Origin: Trichomonas vaginalis G3
Lineage: Eukaryota > Parabasalia > Trichomonadida > Trichomonadidae
NCBI RefSeq assembly: GCF_026262505.1
Contig: NC_067204.1
Coordinates: 16,532,165-16,596,164 of the forward strand
Direction: 5' to 3'
DNA length: 64,000 nt
Positions 39,673 to 51,400 of this stretch are shown here, one piece after another (position 1 is the stretch's first letter; each line of letters opens with the position of its first letter). The translations under genes were made by a program, and so were the position numbers. The notes beneath the pieces are model-generated. The model ran no database searches. It was not told the DNA's origin and saw nothing but the letters and a program-made list of their open reading frames with translations.

Positions 39673-42447
39673 ATGTCCAAAGTTTCTTGTGGCAGATCAT
39701 ATTTTAATGATCTGATGCCGCAATATGCTGGATACTGTGAGGTTATGAAAATCATATATCGCCTCAAGGCAGAAAGAATCGAAGATATTAATAATATTCA
39801 TAAAATGATTGAAGAAAGATTGATATCAACAAAATTTTTCACACCGGATAGCATTTTATCTCTTTTAATCGATGCACTAACGTACAATAATGGTAATTTA
39901 TGGGCATATTATATGCTTTACAAAAAGATTTTGGAATATTATAATGATGAGAGTTTCAGCAATTCTAACATCTCATTTTTTGAAAATCTGGCTTCTGAGC
40001 ACGAATCATTATGCATACATAAAGAAAATACAATATACAAAGCTATTATGGATGATAACAAAGAATTATTCATAGCAATTTCACAAAATCAAAATTTCAA
40101 TGTTTTTCAGGTGCTAAATAATAGTAACTATCCTCACTGTGATCAATCTGGTTATTCATTGCTTGAATTATGTTGCTATCATGGAGCAGTGGGTTGTTTT
40201 AAATACCTGCTTACAGAATATGGCTTGAATATTACTCAGACTTGTCTTCAGTTTTCGTTTTTGAGTGGTAAACCAGACATCATGAGTAAATGTTTACAAA
40301 CTATTAATCCAGACAATGAATGCATGCGATATGCAATCATTTCGCACAACATCGATTTTGTAACATTCCTGATGGATGAATATAAATTAGAAATTGATAT
40401 ATATTGTTGTTGCAGAAACTGCAATCTCCAAGTATTTTTTGCATACTTGGACCAATCTCAAGATATTAACAATACTTTTATATACTCATCATGCTTTAAT
40501 ATCCCTCAACTCTGTGAATATTTCATTTCGCAAGGTGCAAATCTCAAAGCAACGACTGAAAATTATAGCACAGCTCTTCATTATGCTGCATACTTTAATT
40601 GTTTAAGTTCTCTAAAATACCTCATTTCAATTGGAGCTAATGTTAATGCAAAAACATATTATTTAAAGACACCTCTCCATCTAGCAGCAAAATTTAATAA
40701 CTTAGAAATTATAAAATTTCTCCTTTCACATAGGGCACGAGTTAATTCCAAGGATTCAAATCGATATACTGCTCTTCATTATGCAGTGGAATGCAATCAT
40801 AAAGAAGTAGTGGAATATTTATTAGATAATGGAGCAAAAATCAATACAAAAACTTTGACCAAAACTGTTTTCCATATTGCAGTTTATAAGGATTTAAATG
40901 ATATTGTTGATATTCTTATTTCACATGGTGCAAATTTAAATATAAAAGATATTAATGGTAAATCTATGATTCATTATGCTATTAAAACTGATAATTATGA
41001 ATTATTCAATAAATTTGTTGCTCATGGTGCTTCTCATGAAATCAAAGACAATAAAAAAAGAACTTCACTCCAACATGCAGTCGAGAAAAATAATATGAAT
41101 TTTATCAATATCCTATTGGAGAATAATGCAAATATCAATGCAAAATATATTGATGAAAGGAGCATTCTTCAATATTCAATTGAGAATAATCAAGACGAAT
41201 TAGCAAAAGTGCTAATTCTAAGTGGAGCAAAGATAAACACAAAAAGTAATATTGGGAGAACTCCGCTTCATTCTGCAATGCTTGCGAATAAAGATGAAAT
41301 TGTTGGCTTGCTTTTATCACATGGAGCAAATCTAAATGCAAAAGACAAATCAAATCAGACTCCCCTTCTTATTGCAGTTGAAAAACAACATTTATCCTAT
41401 ATAAGCCAACTTGTCTCAAATGGTGCAAAGCTTAATACAAAAATCTTGTATGATGGGGATACTGTCCTTCATACTATTGCACAATATAATTACATTGAAG
41501 CTGCTGAAATTCTAATTCCTCACGGTGCAAGTGTTAATGCTCGAAATAAAATCGGACGTACTCCATTACATGTTGCCACATTGTATAATCACAAATCAAT
41601 GATGAAACTTCTTTTATCAAATGGGGCAGACATTAATGCAATTGATAAGTATCATCAAACTGCCCTTCATTTAATCGCTGATTGCGAAAATTATGATTTA
41701 GTAGACTTCCTAATTTCATCAGGCATTAATATAAACTTAAAAGATAAAGATGGAAATACAGCTTTTCATTATGCTGTAAGAACTACAGAAACAACAACAG
41801 CAGAATATCTTTTAAGATCTGGGATAGATATTAACACCAAAGGTGGAAATGAAATGATAGCGCTTCATTTTGCTGTCCTTCATTTTGCTGAAACTCCATT
41901 GAATTTAGAGATGATAGAATTTCTTATTAATAATGGAGCTGATATTAATGCACGAGATGAAGATGGTAAAACTGTGCTTCACTATACGGTTGAACAAAAT
42001 ATAATATCTTTAGAAGAATATTTTCTTTCACATGGAGCAGACGTAAATGCGAAAGATAACTATGGAAAAACACCTCTTCATTATATAAACAAAAGAAATA
42101 ACATTACAATTTTCAATCTTCTGATTTCTTATGATGCGGACGTCAACGCAAGGAATGAAAATGGAAACACACCTCTTTATTTTGCGATATGTCAAAATAG
42201 AGATGACATTTCTGAACTTCTTGTATCAAATAATGTCGATATCAATGCAACAAATAATTAGGGACAATCAGCACTTCACTATACTTATTATTTCAATCGT
42301 CAATATTTAATACAATATCTTTTATCACATGGCGCTGAAAATCTGATAGACAAAAACAAAAAGGAGCCTTTAGATTATCTAGGTGAATACAATTCGAAAT
42401 TGTATACATGCGGTTGTTGTTTGAGAAAAATTCATTTGATATTATAA
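39673..42447 (+). pseudogene. DUF3447-ankyrin protein with an in-frame TAG
   Basis: The start is the ATG before SKVSCGRSYFND, just after an Inr-like TCATTT. The N-terminal ~280 residues match the trichomonad DUF3447 pattern (LELCCYHGAVGCFKYL; AIISHNIDFVTFLM). About 18 ankyrin repeats of 33 residues follow (G-TPLH-A-...LL--GA-IN). TAG at 42,259-42,261 interrupts the last repeats, yet the same frame stays open for 61 more codons with good ankyrin sequence (GQSALHYTYYFNRQYLIQYL) and a cysteine-rich end (LYTCGCC) to TAA at 42,445. At that site the family usually has Y or another codon one base from TAG. The product is either truncated by about 60 residues or extended by readthrough. Function: probable protein-protein interaction; partner unknown. 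Confidence 0.8.
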
Positions 42448-42915
42448 TTATCTATTACTTCAGTATTTTCAAATTAAAAATTTATAAATTTTTCAAATAT
42501 ATTTAACATTCCATCCAGATGCCAACCTTTTCATGAATTCAAAAAGTGTTAAAATTTCAGAAGTGCTCATAATAAGACTTTGGGCATTAAAAATCTAATT
42601 GAGTTTTTCATTTAAAAAAGTAATACAATAACAGTTGTGACATACGATTATTTTCTTTTTCAAAATTGAATATTTTTCAATCACCATTATAATAGCCATA
42701 TTCAGTTTTACATAATACTTGATAATATCCTTTTACCGCAGGCCATCGAGGCGTGAAGCTTCCATAATACTGTTTTTAGAATTTGAAGTTATATACTGAA
42801 AGAACGTTGGAGGAATATATATATAAATATATATATCCAACCATTCAAATTTTTTTGGGTCACTTTTTTTTATAAAATCATAATCCCAAAACAATTTGAA
42901 GGGTGTGATATAGCG

Positions 42916-42967
42916 AATATACCTCAAATTTTTCTGAGACAAGGCTCAGAAAAATTTGAGGTATATT
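42916..42967. repeat. Perfect 23-bp hairpin, second copy of the CTGAG family
   Basis: Arms 42,916-42,938 and 42,945-42,967 pair completely around a six-base loop. Upstream sequence from about 42,845 (TTCAAATTTTTTTGGGTCAC) matches that of the 39,188 hairpin, while the stems themselves differ in sequence but remain paired. Confidence 0.85.
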
Positions 42968-44320
42968 GTTTATATATATATACATGTTTAAATGAGACAA
43001 TTGTAAAAAGTCTATTAGCATATAAAATAATGCTTATATTTAGTAAAATTAATATACATTTCATGGCTAGATTTCGAGAAAAATTGAAATCATGATTTAT
43101 TGAGTTGCAATAATATATCATTGTGAATTCTGAAGTTTACACTTTTTTTTACAAGTTATCAAAAATATTTCGCAATATCTTGCATAACATATTGTTTGGT
43201 ACTATTTTTAATTGAATGAAACCTAGCAATCATGCAATTTATTGTGTTGGTGATTTAAGGCTTCACTAGCATGACTTGATATATTCTATTAGCTAATATT
43301 TAATTTTTATTGACCCACCCAAAAAAGTCTTCTTCCACTAACATGAGTTATAACGTGCTTTTTCTGAAAATGATAAACTAGAATTAATATATATTGTAGA
43401 ACATATATTTCATCTTTTTAAAAATTTTGAATATTTTTTGTCATGTTAGTGAAGCATAAAAATTTTTGAGACCTAATTTCTGAATTAATTCAATACACAT
43501 TCAAAGTGTTTGAAATATGTTTCTTAATGATTACAAGTATAGTCTGTAAATAAGAGTCTTTATTATTTTAAATAATAAACAAGCATGCCATGAAGCTTTT
43601 TGTCAGAGTGAAATAAAAAATTTTAATGATATGTAGCGTGGATGTAAATAGTTGCAACAATTCTTTAGGCAAAAAAATCAAATTTGATATAATATAATTT
43701 CGGGCCTCAGTTGGCCAGGTTTGCCCTTCGGGCAAGCCCAGCCAACTTTGCCAAAATAAATATATTATGATTATAGGAAATGAGTTTATACAATTAAATT
43801 TGAATTTGTGTGATTAATATTATATTTCAAAGATTATTATGTAAAACATATGAGAGATTTTTATATCCATCGAAGTGGTTTAGAGAATACTTTGAGATTT
43901 TAGAGAATTTTCGAAAGAAATATTGAAAGCAAAGCATTTATTAAGAATTTGTTGTGAAATGAATACACTTCGATAAGATATTAGATCAGTTTGTGACATG
44001 GCAAAATTAGAGCCGAAGTCATGTTCATAAATGAAGAAAATGTCTTAGCTATAGCAAACGGTTGTAATGTATTTGAAATATTAATAGTCTTATTGTAATC
44101 TGATATCTATGCGATCATAGATATTTTTTGAGAAAGTATTTCGGAAATTATGTAATTTGTAAGGATATTGAGGTACTAAAGTTAAAAATTAATTAGGCAT
44201 GTGATGATAGAACTTGTTATAGAGGAAAATCTAGAATTTTAGAATTTTCAAAATTCATCTGTAACCAAATGAGCATATTGTGAATCATTTAAGGTATGAT
44301 GGGGTTTTCTGCGTGATGGA

Positions 44321-44400
44321 TGTGTGCATGATGGATATGTGCATGATGGATATGTGCATGATGGATGAGTGCATGATGGATGGGTGGGTGGGTGCGTGAT
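44321..44400. repeat. 15-bp minisatellite
   Basis: About five units of GTGCATGATGGATAT or close variants, then GGGTGGGTGGGTG. The minus-strand open frame through it (THPSCTYPSC repeats) is explained by the repeat and is not called as a gene. Confidence 0.85.
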
Positions 44401-45001
44401 GCGAGTATGGTACGTGGGTGGTTTCACAGAATTTTTATGCATTTTCAATTTAAAACAATCTTTATTTGATAATACGAATAAAACTACAATAGTTTTCATC
44501 TAATCTATTAATTATCTCTCTTAAATCATCGATAAAATTAAATCTAAATTTTTTTCATTGATTCCCAATAAAATCAGTTTAGCCTAAGGGAGTTTGCTTT
44601 CGCATTTCTATGTTGATTACTTTCATTTAAATTATTCATTAAATTACAAAAATATTCCTTGATATATTTTGCCAATTCTTAATTAAATGTTAAGTACTTT
44701 CTATATATCAAGTTTGAGCACAAGCTGAGTTAAATTTAGGAATATGACTGATATTGAGATATATATTTTGCCAATTTGAAGTTTACAATTTGTAGAGTGT
44801 CTCCAAACTGAAGTTTAGAGTTGGAGAAGATTTTTCTCCATACGAGATCCTTAATCAAATAGCTCAGATTAATAATATGATATTATTTTAAATATGATGA
44901 AAATTTTTGAGTGAAAACTATCAAAACCAAGTCTTAAAAAATAGATATTTAAAAATGTTTTTTGATTGTTACACTACTTGTGAAAAAATGCCTATATATA
45001 T

Positions 45002-45034
45002 CATCTATCGGCGCGCTCAGCGCGCCGATAGATG
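45002..45034. repeat. GC-rich perfect hairpin
   Basis: CATCTATCGGCGCGCT and its exact reverse complement are separated by one base. It is strikingly GC-rich for this neighbourhood. It lies about 450 bases beyond the end of the giant ankyrin gene and could mark a small dispersed element. Confidence 0.85.
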
Positions 45035-45488
45035 AATGAAAAATTAAGGTGATCTGCTCTTGAACCTTTGCCAATATGAAATTTTTCATGACAGCCTTGT
45101 TTAATTTCACCAAGCATCATCTACATGCTTTACATATAACATTACATATAATTTTTGAAATCAATAACTTCTGTTATGAAATTAGTTCAAAATATTATTT
45201 GAAAAATTAAAAATCATTCAACTCGACATAGAAAGCGATCTAGAGCCCCAAAGTTTTACCACGATAGTAATCATATATTTCAAGTATTTTGATGGAATGA
45301 AAGGGCATCCTTAAGCAAATGTGTAAAATGGAGAAATCTCCAAGCTGAATAAATCATGCTAAGACCGAAATTTGACGAGAGCATAATAATAATAATAAAA
45401 TCAAAAAAGTTTGATGACAATATATTGTTCACTATTTCTTTACTATTATAACGTAATGCAATATGAAGCGTGGTTTTTCATCATTTTC

Positions 45489-48400
45489 TTATTCATTGAT
45501 ATTTATACCATGTGAAATAAGAAGTTCGGCTATTTCTTTACTATTTTCACTTACTGCAATATGAAGAGTGGTTTTTCCATCATTATCTTTTTCATTGATA
45601 TTTATACCATTTGAAATAAGAAGTTCGACTATTTCTTCATAATTCTTATCTGCTGCATAATGAAGAGCTGTTTTTCCATCATTATCTTTTTCATTGATAT
45701 TTATACCATTTGAAATAAGAAGTTTAGCTGTTTTATTACTATTATAACGTGCTGCATGATGAAGAGTGGTTTTTCCATCATTATCTTTTTCATTGATATT
45801 TACACAATTTGAAATAAGAAGCTTAGCTGTTTTTATACATAAAATACTTGTTGCAAGATGAAGAGCGGTTTTTCCATCATTATCTTTTTCATTGATATTT
45901 ATTCCATTTGAAATAAGAAGTTTAGCTGTTTCCTCATAATTCTCATTTGCTGCATAATGAAGAGCGGTTTTTCCATCATTATCTTTTTCATTGATATTTA
46001 TACCATTTGAAATAAGAAGTTCGACTATTTCTTCATAATTCTTATTTGCTGCATAATGAAGAGCGGTTTTCCCATCATTATCTTTTTCATTGATATTTAT
46101 ACCATGTGAAATAAGAAGTTCAGCTGCTTCTTTACTTTCATATAATGCTGCAAAATGAAGAGCGGTATTTCCATTATAATCTTTTTCATTGATATTTGCA
46201 CCATGTGAAATAAGAAGTTCGGCTGTTTCTTTACTATTTTCACTTACTGCAATATGAAGAGCGGTTCTTCCATCACTATCTTTTTCATTGATATTTATAC
46301 CATGTGAAATAAGAACTTCAGCTATTCCTTTACTATTATATATTGCTGCAAAATGAAGAGCGGTTTTTCCATCATAATCTTTTTCATTGATATTTGCACC
46401 ATGTGAAATAAGAAGTTCGGCTGTTTCTTTGCTATTATTTTCTGCTGAATTATGAAGAGCGGTTTGTCCAAAATTATCTTTTTCATTGATATTTATATCA
46501 TGTGAAATAAGAAATTCAGCTATTTCTTTACTATTATTTCCTGTTGCAATATGAAGAGCGGTTTTTCCAACTTCATCTTTTTCATTGATATTTATACCAT
46601 GTGAAATAAGAAGTTCAGCCATTTCTTTACTATTATTTCCTGTTGCAATATGAAGAGCGGTTTCTCCATATTTACCTTTTTCATTGATATTTATACCATG
46701 TGAAATAAGAAGTTCAGCTGCTTCTTTACTTTCATATAATGCTGCAAAATGAAGAGCGGTATTTCCATTATAATCTTTTTCATTGATATTTGCACCATGT
46801 GAAATAAGAAGTTCGGCTGTTTCTTTACTATTTTCACTTACTGCAATATGAAGAGTGGTTCTTCCATCACTATCTTTTTCATTGATATTTATACCATGTG
46901 AAATAAGAACTTCAGCTATTCCTTTACTATTATATATTGCTGCAAAATGAAGAGCGGTTTTTCCATCATAATCTTTTTCATTGATATTTGCACCATGTGA
47001 AATAAGAAGTTCGGCTGTTTCTTTACTATTTTCACTTACTGCAATATGAAGAGTGGTTCTTCCATCACTATCTTTTTCATTGATATTTATACCATGTGAA
47101 ATAAGAACTTCAGCTATTCCTTTACTATTATATATTGCTGCAAAATGAAGAGCGGTTTTTCCATCATAATCTTTTTCATTGATATTTGCACCATGTGAAA
47201 TAAGAAGTTCGGCTGTTTCTTTACTATTTTCACTTACTGCAATATGAAGAGCGGTTCTTCCATCACTATCTTTTTCATTGATATTTATACCATGTGAAAT
47301 AAGAACTTCAGCTATTCCTTTACTATTATATATTGCTGCAAAATGAAGAGCGGTTTTTCCATCATAATCTTTTTTATTGATATTTATACCATGTGAAATA
47401 AGAAGTTCGGCTGTTTCTTTGCTATTATTTTCTGCTGAATTATGAAGAGAGGTTTGTCCATCTTCATCTCTTTTATTGATATTTATACCATGTGAAATAA
47501 GAAGTTCGGCTATTTCTTTACTATTTTCACTTACTGCAATATGAAGAGTGGTTTTTCCATCACTATCTTTTTCATTGATATTTATACCATGTGAAATAAG
47601 AACTTCAGCTATTCCTTTACTATTATATATTGCTGCAAAATGAAGAGCGGTTTTTCCATCATAATCTTTTTCATTGATATTTGCACCATGTGAAATAAGA
47701 AGTTCGGCTGTTTCTTTACTATTTTCACTTACTGCAATATGAAGAGCGGTTCTTCCATCACTATCTTTTTCATTGATATTTGCACCATGTGAAATAAGAA
47801 GTTCGGCTGTTTCTTTACTATTTTCACTTACTGCAATATGAAGAGTGGTTTTTCCATCACTATCTTTTTCATTGATATTTATACCATGTGAAATAAGAAC
47901 TTCAGCTATTCCTTTACTATTATATATTGCTGCAAAATGAAGAGCGGTTTTTCCATCATAATCTTTTTTATTGATATTTATACCATGTGAAATAAGAAGT
48001 TCGGCTGTTTCTTTGCTATTATTTTCTGCTGAATTATGAAGAGAGGTTTGTCCATCTTCATCTCTTTTATTGATATTTATACCATGTGAAATAAGAAGTT
48101 CGGCTATTTCTTTACTATTTTCACTTACTGCAATATGAAGAGTGGTTTTTCCATCACTATCTTTTTCATTGATATTTATACCATGTGAAATAAGAAGTTC
48201 AGCTGCTTCTTTACTTTCATATAATGCTGCAAAATGAAGAGCGGTATTTCCATTATAATCTTTTTCATTGATATTTGCACCATGTGAAATAAGAAGTTCG
48301 GCTGTTTCTTTACTATTTTCACTTACTGCAATATGAAGAGCGGTTCTTCCATCACTATCTTTTTCATTGATATTTATACCATGTGAAATAAGAACTTCAG

Positions 48401-51400
48401 CTATTCCTTTACTATTATATATTGCTGCAAAATGAAGAGCGGTTTTTCCATCATAATCTTTTTCATTGATATTTGCACCATGTGAAATAAGAAGTTCGGC
48501 TGTTTCTTTGCTATTATTTTCTGCTGAATTATGAAGAGCGGTTTGTCCAAAATTATCTTTTTCATTGATATTTATATCATGTGAAATAAGAAATTCAGCT
48601 ATTTCTTTACTATTATTTCCTGTTGCAATATGAAGAGCGGTTTTTCCATCTTCATCTCTTTTATTGATATTTATACCATGTGAAATAAGAAGTTCGGCTA
48701 TTTCTTTACTATTTTCACTTACTGCAATATGAAGAGTGGTTTTTCCATCACTATCTTTTTCATTGATATTTATACCATGTGAAATAAGAAGTTCAGCTGC
48801 TTCTTTACTTTCATATAATGCTGCAAAATGAAGAGCGGTATTTCCATTATAATCTTTTTCATTGATATTTGCACCATGTGAAATAAGAAGTTCGGCTGTT
48901 TCTTTACTATTTTCACTTACTGCAATATGAAGAGCGGTTCTTCCATCACTATCTTTTTCATTGATATTTATACCATGTGAAATAAGAACTTCAGCTATTC
49001 CTTTACTATTATATATTGCTGCAAAATGAAGAGCGGTTTTTCCATCATAATCTTTTTTATTGATATTTATACCATGTGAAATAAGAAGTTCGGCTGTTTC
49101 TTTGCTATTATTTTCTGCTGAATTATGAAGAGAGGTTTGTCCATCTTCATCTCTTTTATTGATATTTATACCATGTGAAATAAGAAGTTCGGCTATTTCT
49201 TTACTATTTTCACTTACTGCAATATGAAGAGCGGTTTTCCCATCATTATCTTTTTCATTGATATTTATACCATGTGAAATAAGAAGTTCAGCTGCTTCTT
49301 TACTTTCATATAATGCTGCAAAATGAAGAGCGGTATTTCCATTATAATCTTTTTTATTGATATTTGCACCATGTGAAATAAGAAGTTCGGCTGTTTCTTT
49401 ACTATTTTCACTTACTGCAATATGAAGAGCGGTTCTTCCATCACTATCTTTTTCATTGATATTTGCACCATGTGAAATAAGAAGTTCGGCTATTCCTTTA
49501 CTATTATATATTGCTGCAAAATGAAGAGCGGTTTTTCCATCATAATCTTTTTTATTGATATTTATACCATGTGAAATAAGAAGTTCGGCTGTTTCTTTGC
49601 TATTATTTTCTGCTGAATTATGAAGAGAGGTTTGTCCATCTTCATCTCTTTTATTGATATTTATACCATGTGAAATAAGAAGTTCGGCTATTTCTTTACT
49701 ATTTTCACTTACTGCAATATGAAGAGTGGTTTTTCCATCACTATCTTTTTCATTGATATTTATACCATGTGAAATAAGAACTTCAGCTATTCCTTTACTA
49801 TTATATATTGCTGCAAAATGAAGAGCGGTTTTTCCATCATAATCTTTTTCATTGATATTTAGCACCATGTGAAATAAGAAGTTCGGCTGTTTCTTTACTA
49901 TTTTCACTTACTGCAATATGAAGAGCGGTTCTTCCATCACTATCTTTTTCATTGATATTTGCACCATGTGAAATAAGAAGTTCGCTGTTTCTTTACTATT
50001 TTCACTTACTGCAATATGAAGAGTGGTTTTTCCATCACTATCTTTTTCATTGATATTTATACCATGTGAAATAAGAACTTCAGCTATTCCTTTACTATTA
50101 TATATTGCTGCAAAATGAAGAGCGGTTTTTCCATCATAATCTTTTTTATTGATATTTATACCATGTGAAATAAGAAGTTCGGCTGTTTCTTTGCTATTTT
50201 TTCTGCTGAATTATGAAGAGAGGTTTGTCCATCTTCATCTCTTTTATTGATATTTATACCATGTGAAATAAGAAGTTCGGCTATTTTTTATATTTTCACT
50301 TACTGCAATATGAAGAGTGGTTTTTCCATCACTATCTTTTTCATTGATATTTATACCATGTGAAATAAGAAGTTCAGCTGCTTCTTTACTTTCATATAAT
50401 GCTGAAAATGAAGAGCGGTATTTCCATTATAATCTTTTTCATTGATATTTGCACCATGTGAAATAAGAAGTTCGGCTGTTTCTTTACTATTTTCACTTAC
50501 TGCAATATGAAGAGCGGTTCTTCCATCACTATCTTTTTCATTGATATTTATACCATGTGAAATAAGAACTTCAGCTATTCCTTTACTATATATATTGCTG
50601 CAAAATGAAGAGCGGTTTTTCCATCATAATCTTTTTCATTGATATTTGCACCATGTGAAATAAGAAGTTCGGCTGTTTCTTTGCTATTATTTTCTGCTGA
50701 ATTATGAAGAGCGGTTTGTCCAAAATTATCTTTTTCATTGATATTTATATCATGTGAAATAAGAAATTCAGCTATTTCTTTACTATTATTTCCTGTTGCA
50801 ATATGAAGAGCGGTTTTTCCATCTTCATCTCTTTTATTGATATTTATACCATGTGAAATAAGAAGTTCGGCTATTTCTTTACTATTTTCACTTACTGCAA
50901 TATGAAGAGTGGTTTTTCCATCACTATCTTTTTCATTGATATTTATACCATGTGAAATAAGAAGTTCAGCTGCTTCTTTACTTTCATATAATGCTGCAAA
51001 ATGAAGAGCGGTATTTCCATTATAATCTTTTCATTGATATTTGCACCATGTGAAATAAGAAGTTCGGCTGTTTCTTTACTTTTCACTTACTGCAATATGA
51101 AGAGCGGTTCTTCCATCACTATCTTTTTCATTGATTTATACCATGTGAAATAAGAACTTCAGCTATTCTTTACTATTATATATTGCTGCAAAATGAAGAG
51201 CGGTTTTTCCATCATAATCTTTTTTATTGATATTTATACCATGTGAAATAAGAAGTCGGCTGTTTCTTTGCTATTATTTTCTGCTCTGAATTATGAAGAG
51301 AGGTTTGTCCATCTTCATCTCTTTTATTGATATTTATACCATGTGAAATAAGAAGTTCGGCTATTTCTTTACTATTTTCATTTACTGCAATATGAAGAGC

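Larger units (their letters stand above)
42448..45430. other. Intergenic region with hairpins and dispersed repeats
   Basis: About 3 kb without a recognised gene. It contains the hairpin at 42,916, an AAGAGTCTTTATTATT segment near 43,552, a block near 43,660-43,760 (CAAATTTGATATAATATA then GC-rich GGCCAGGTTTGCCCTTCGGG), a 15-bp minisatellite at 44,321-44,400, a hairpin at 45,002 and a TTTGCCAATATGAAATTT segment near 45,067. Several of these have partners near 55.4-55.8 kb. Confidence 0.6.

Noticed and set aside
44248..44499. Minus-strand THPSCTYPSC frame
   Set aside because: Explained by the 15-bp minisatellite.
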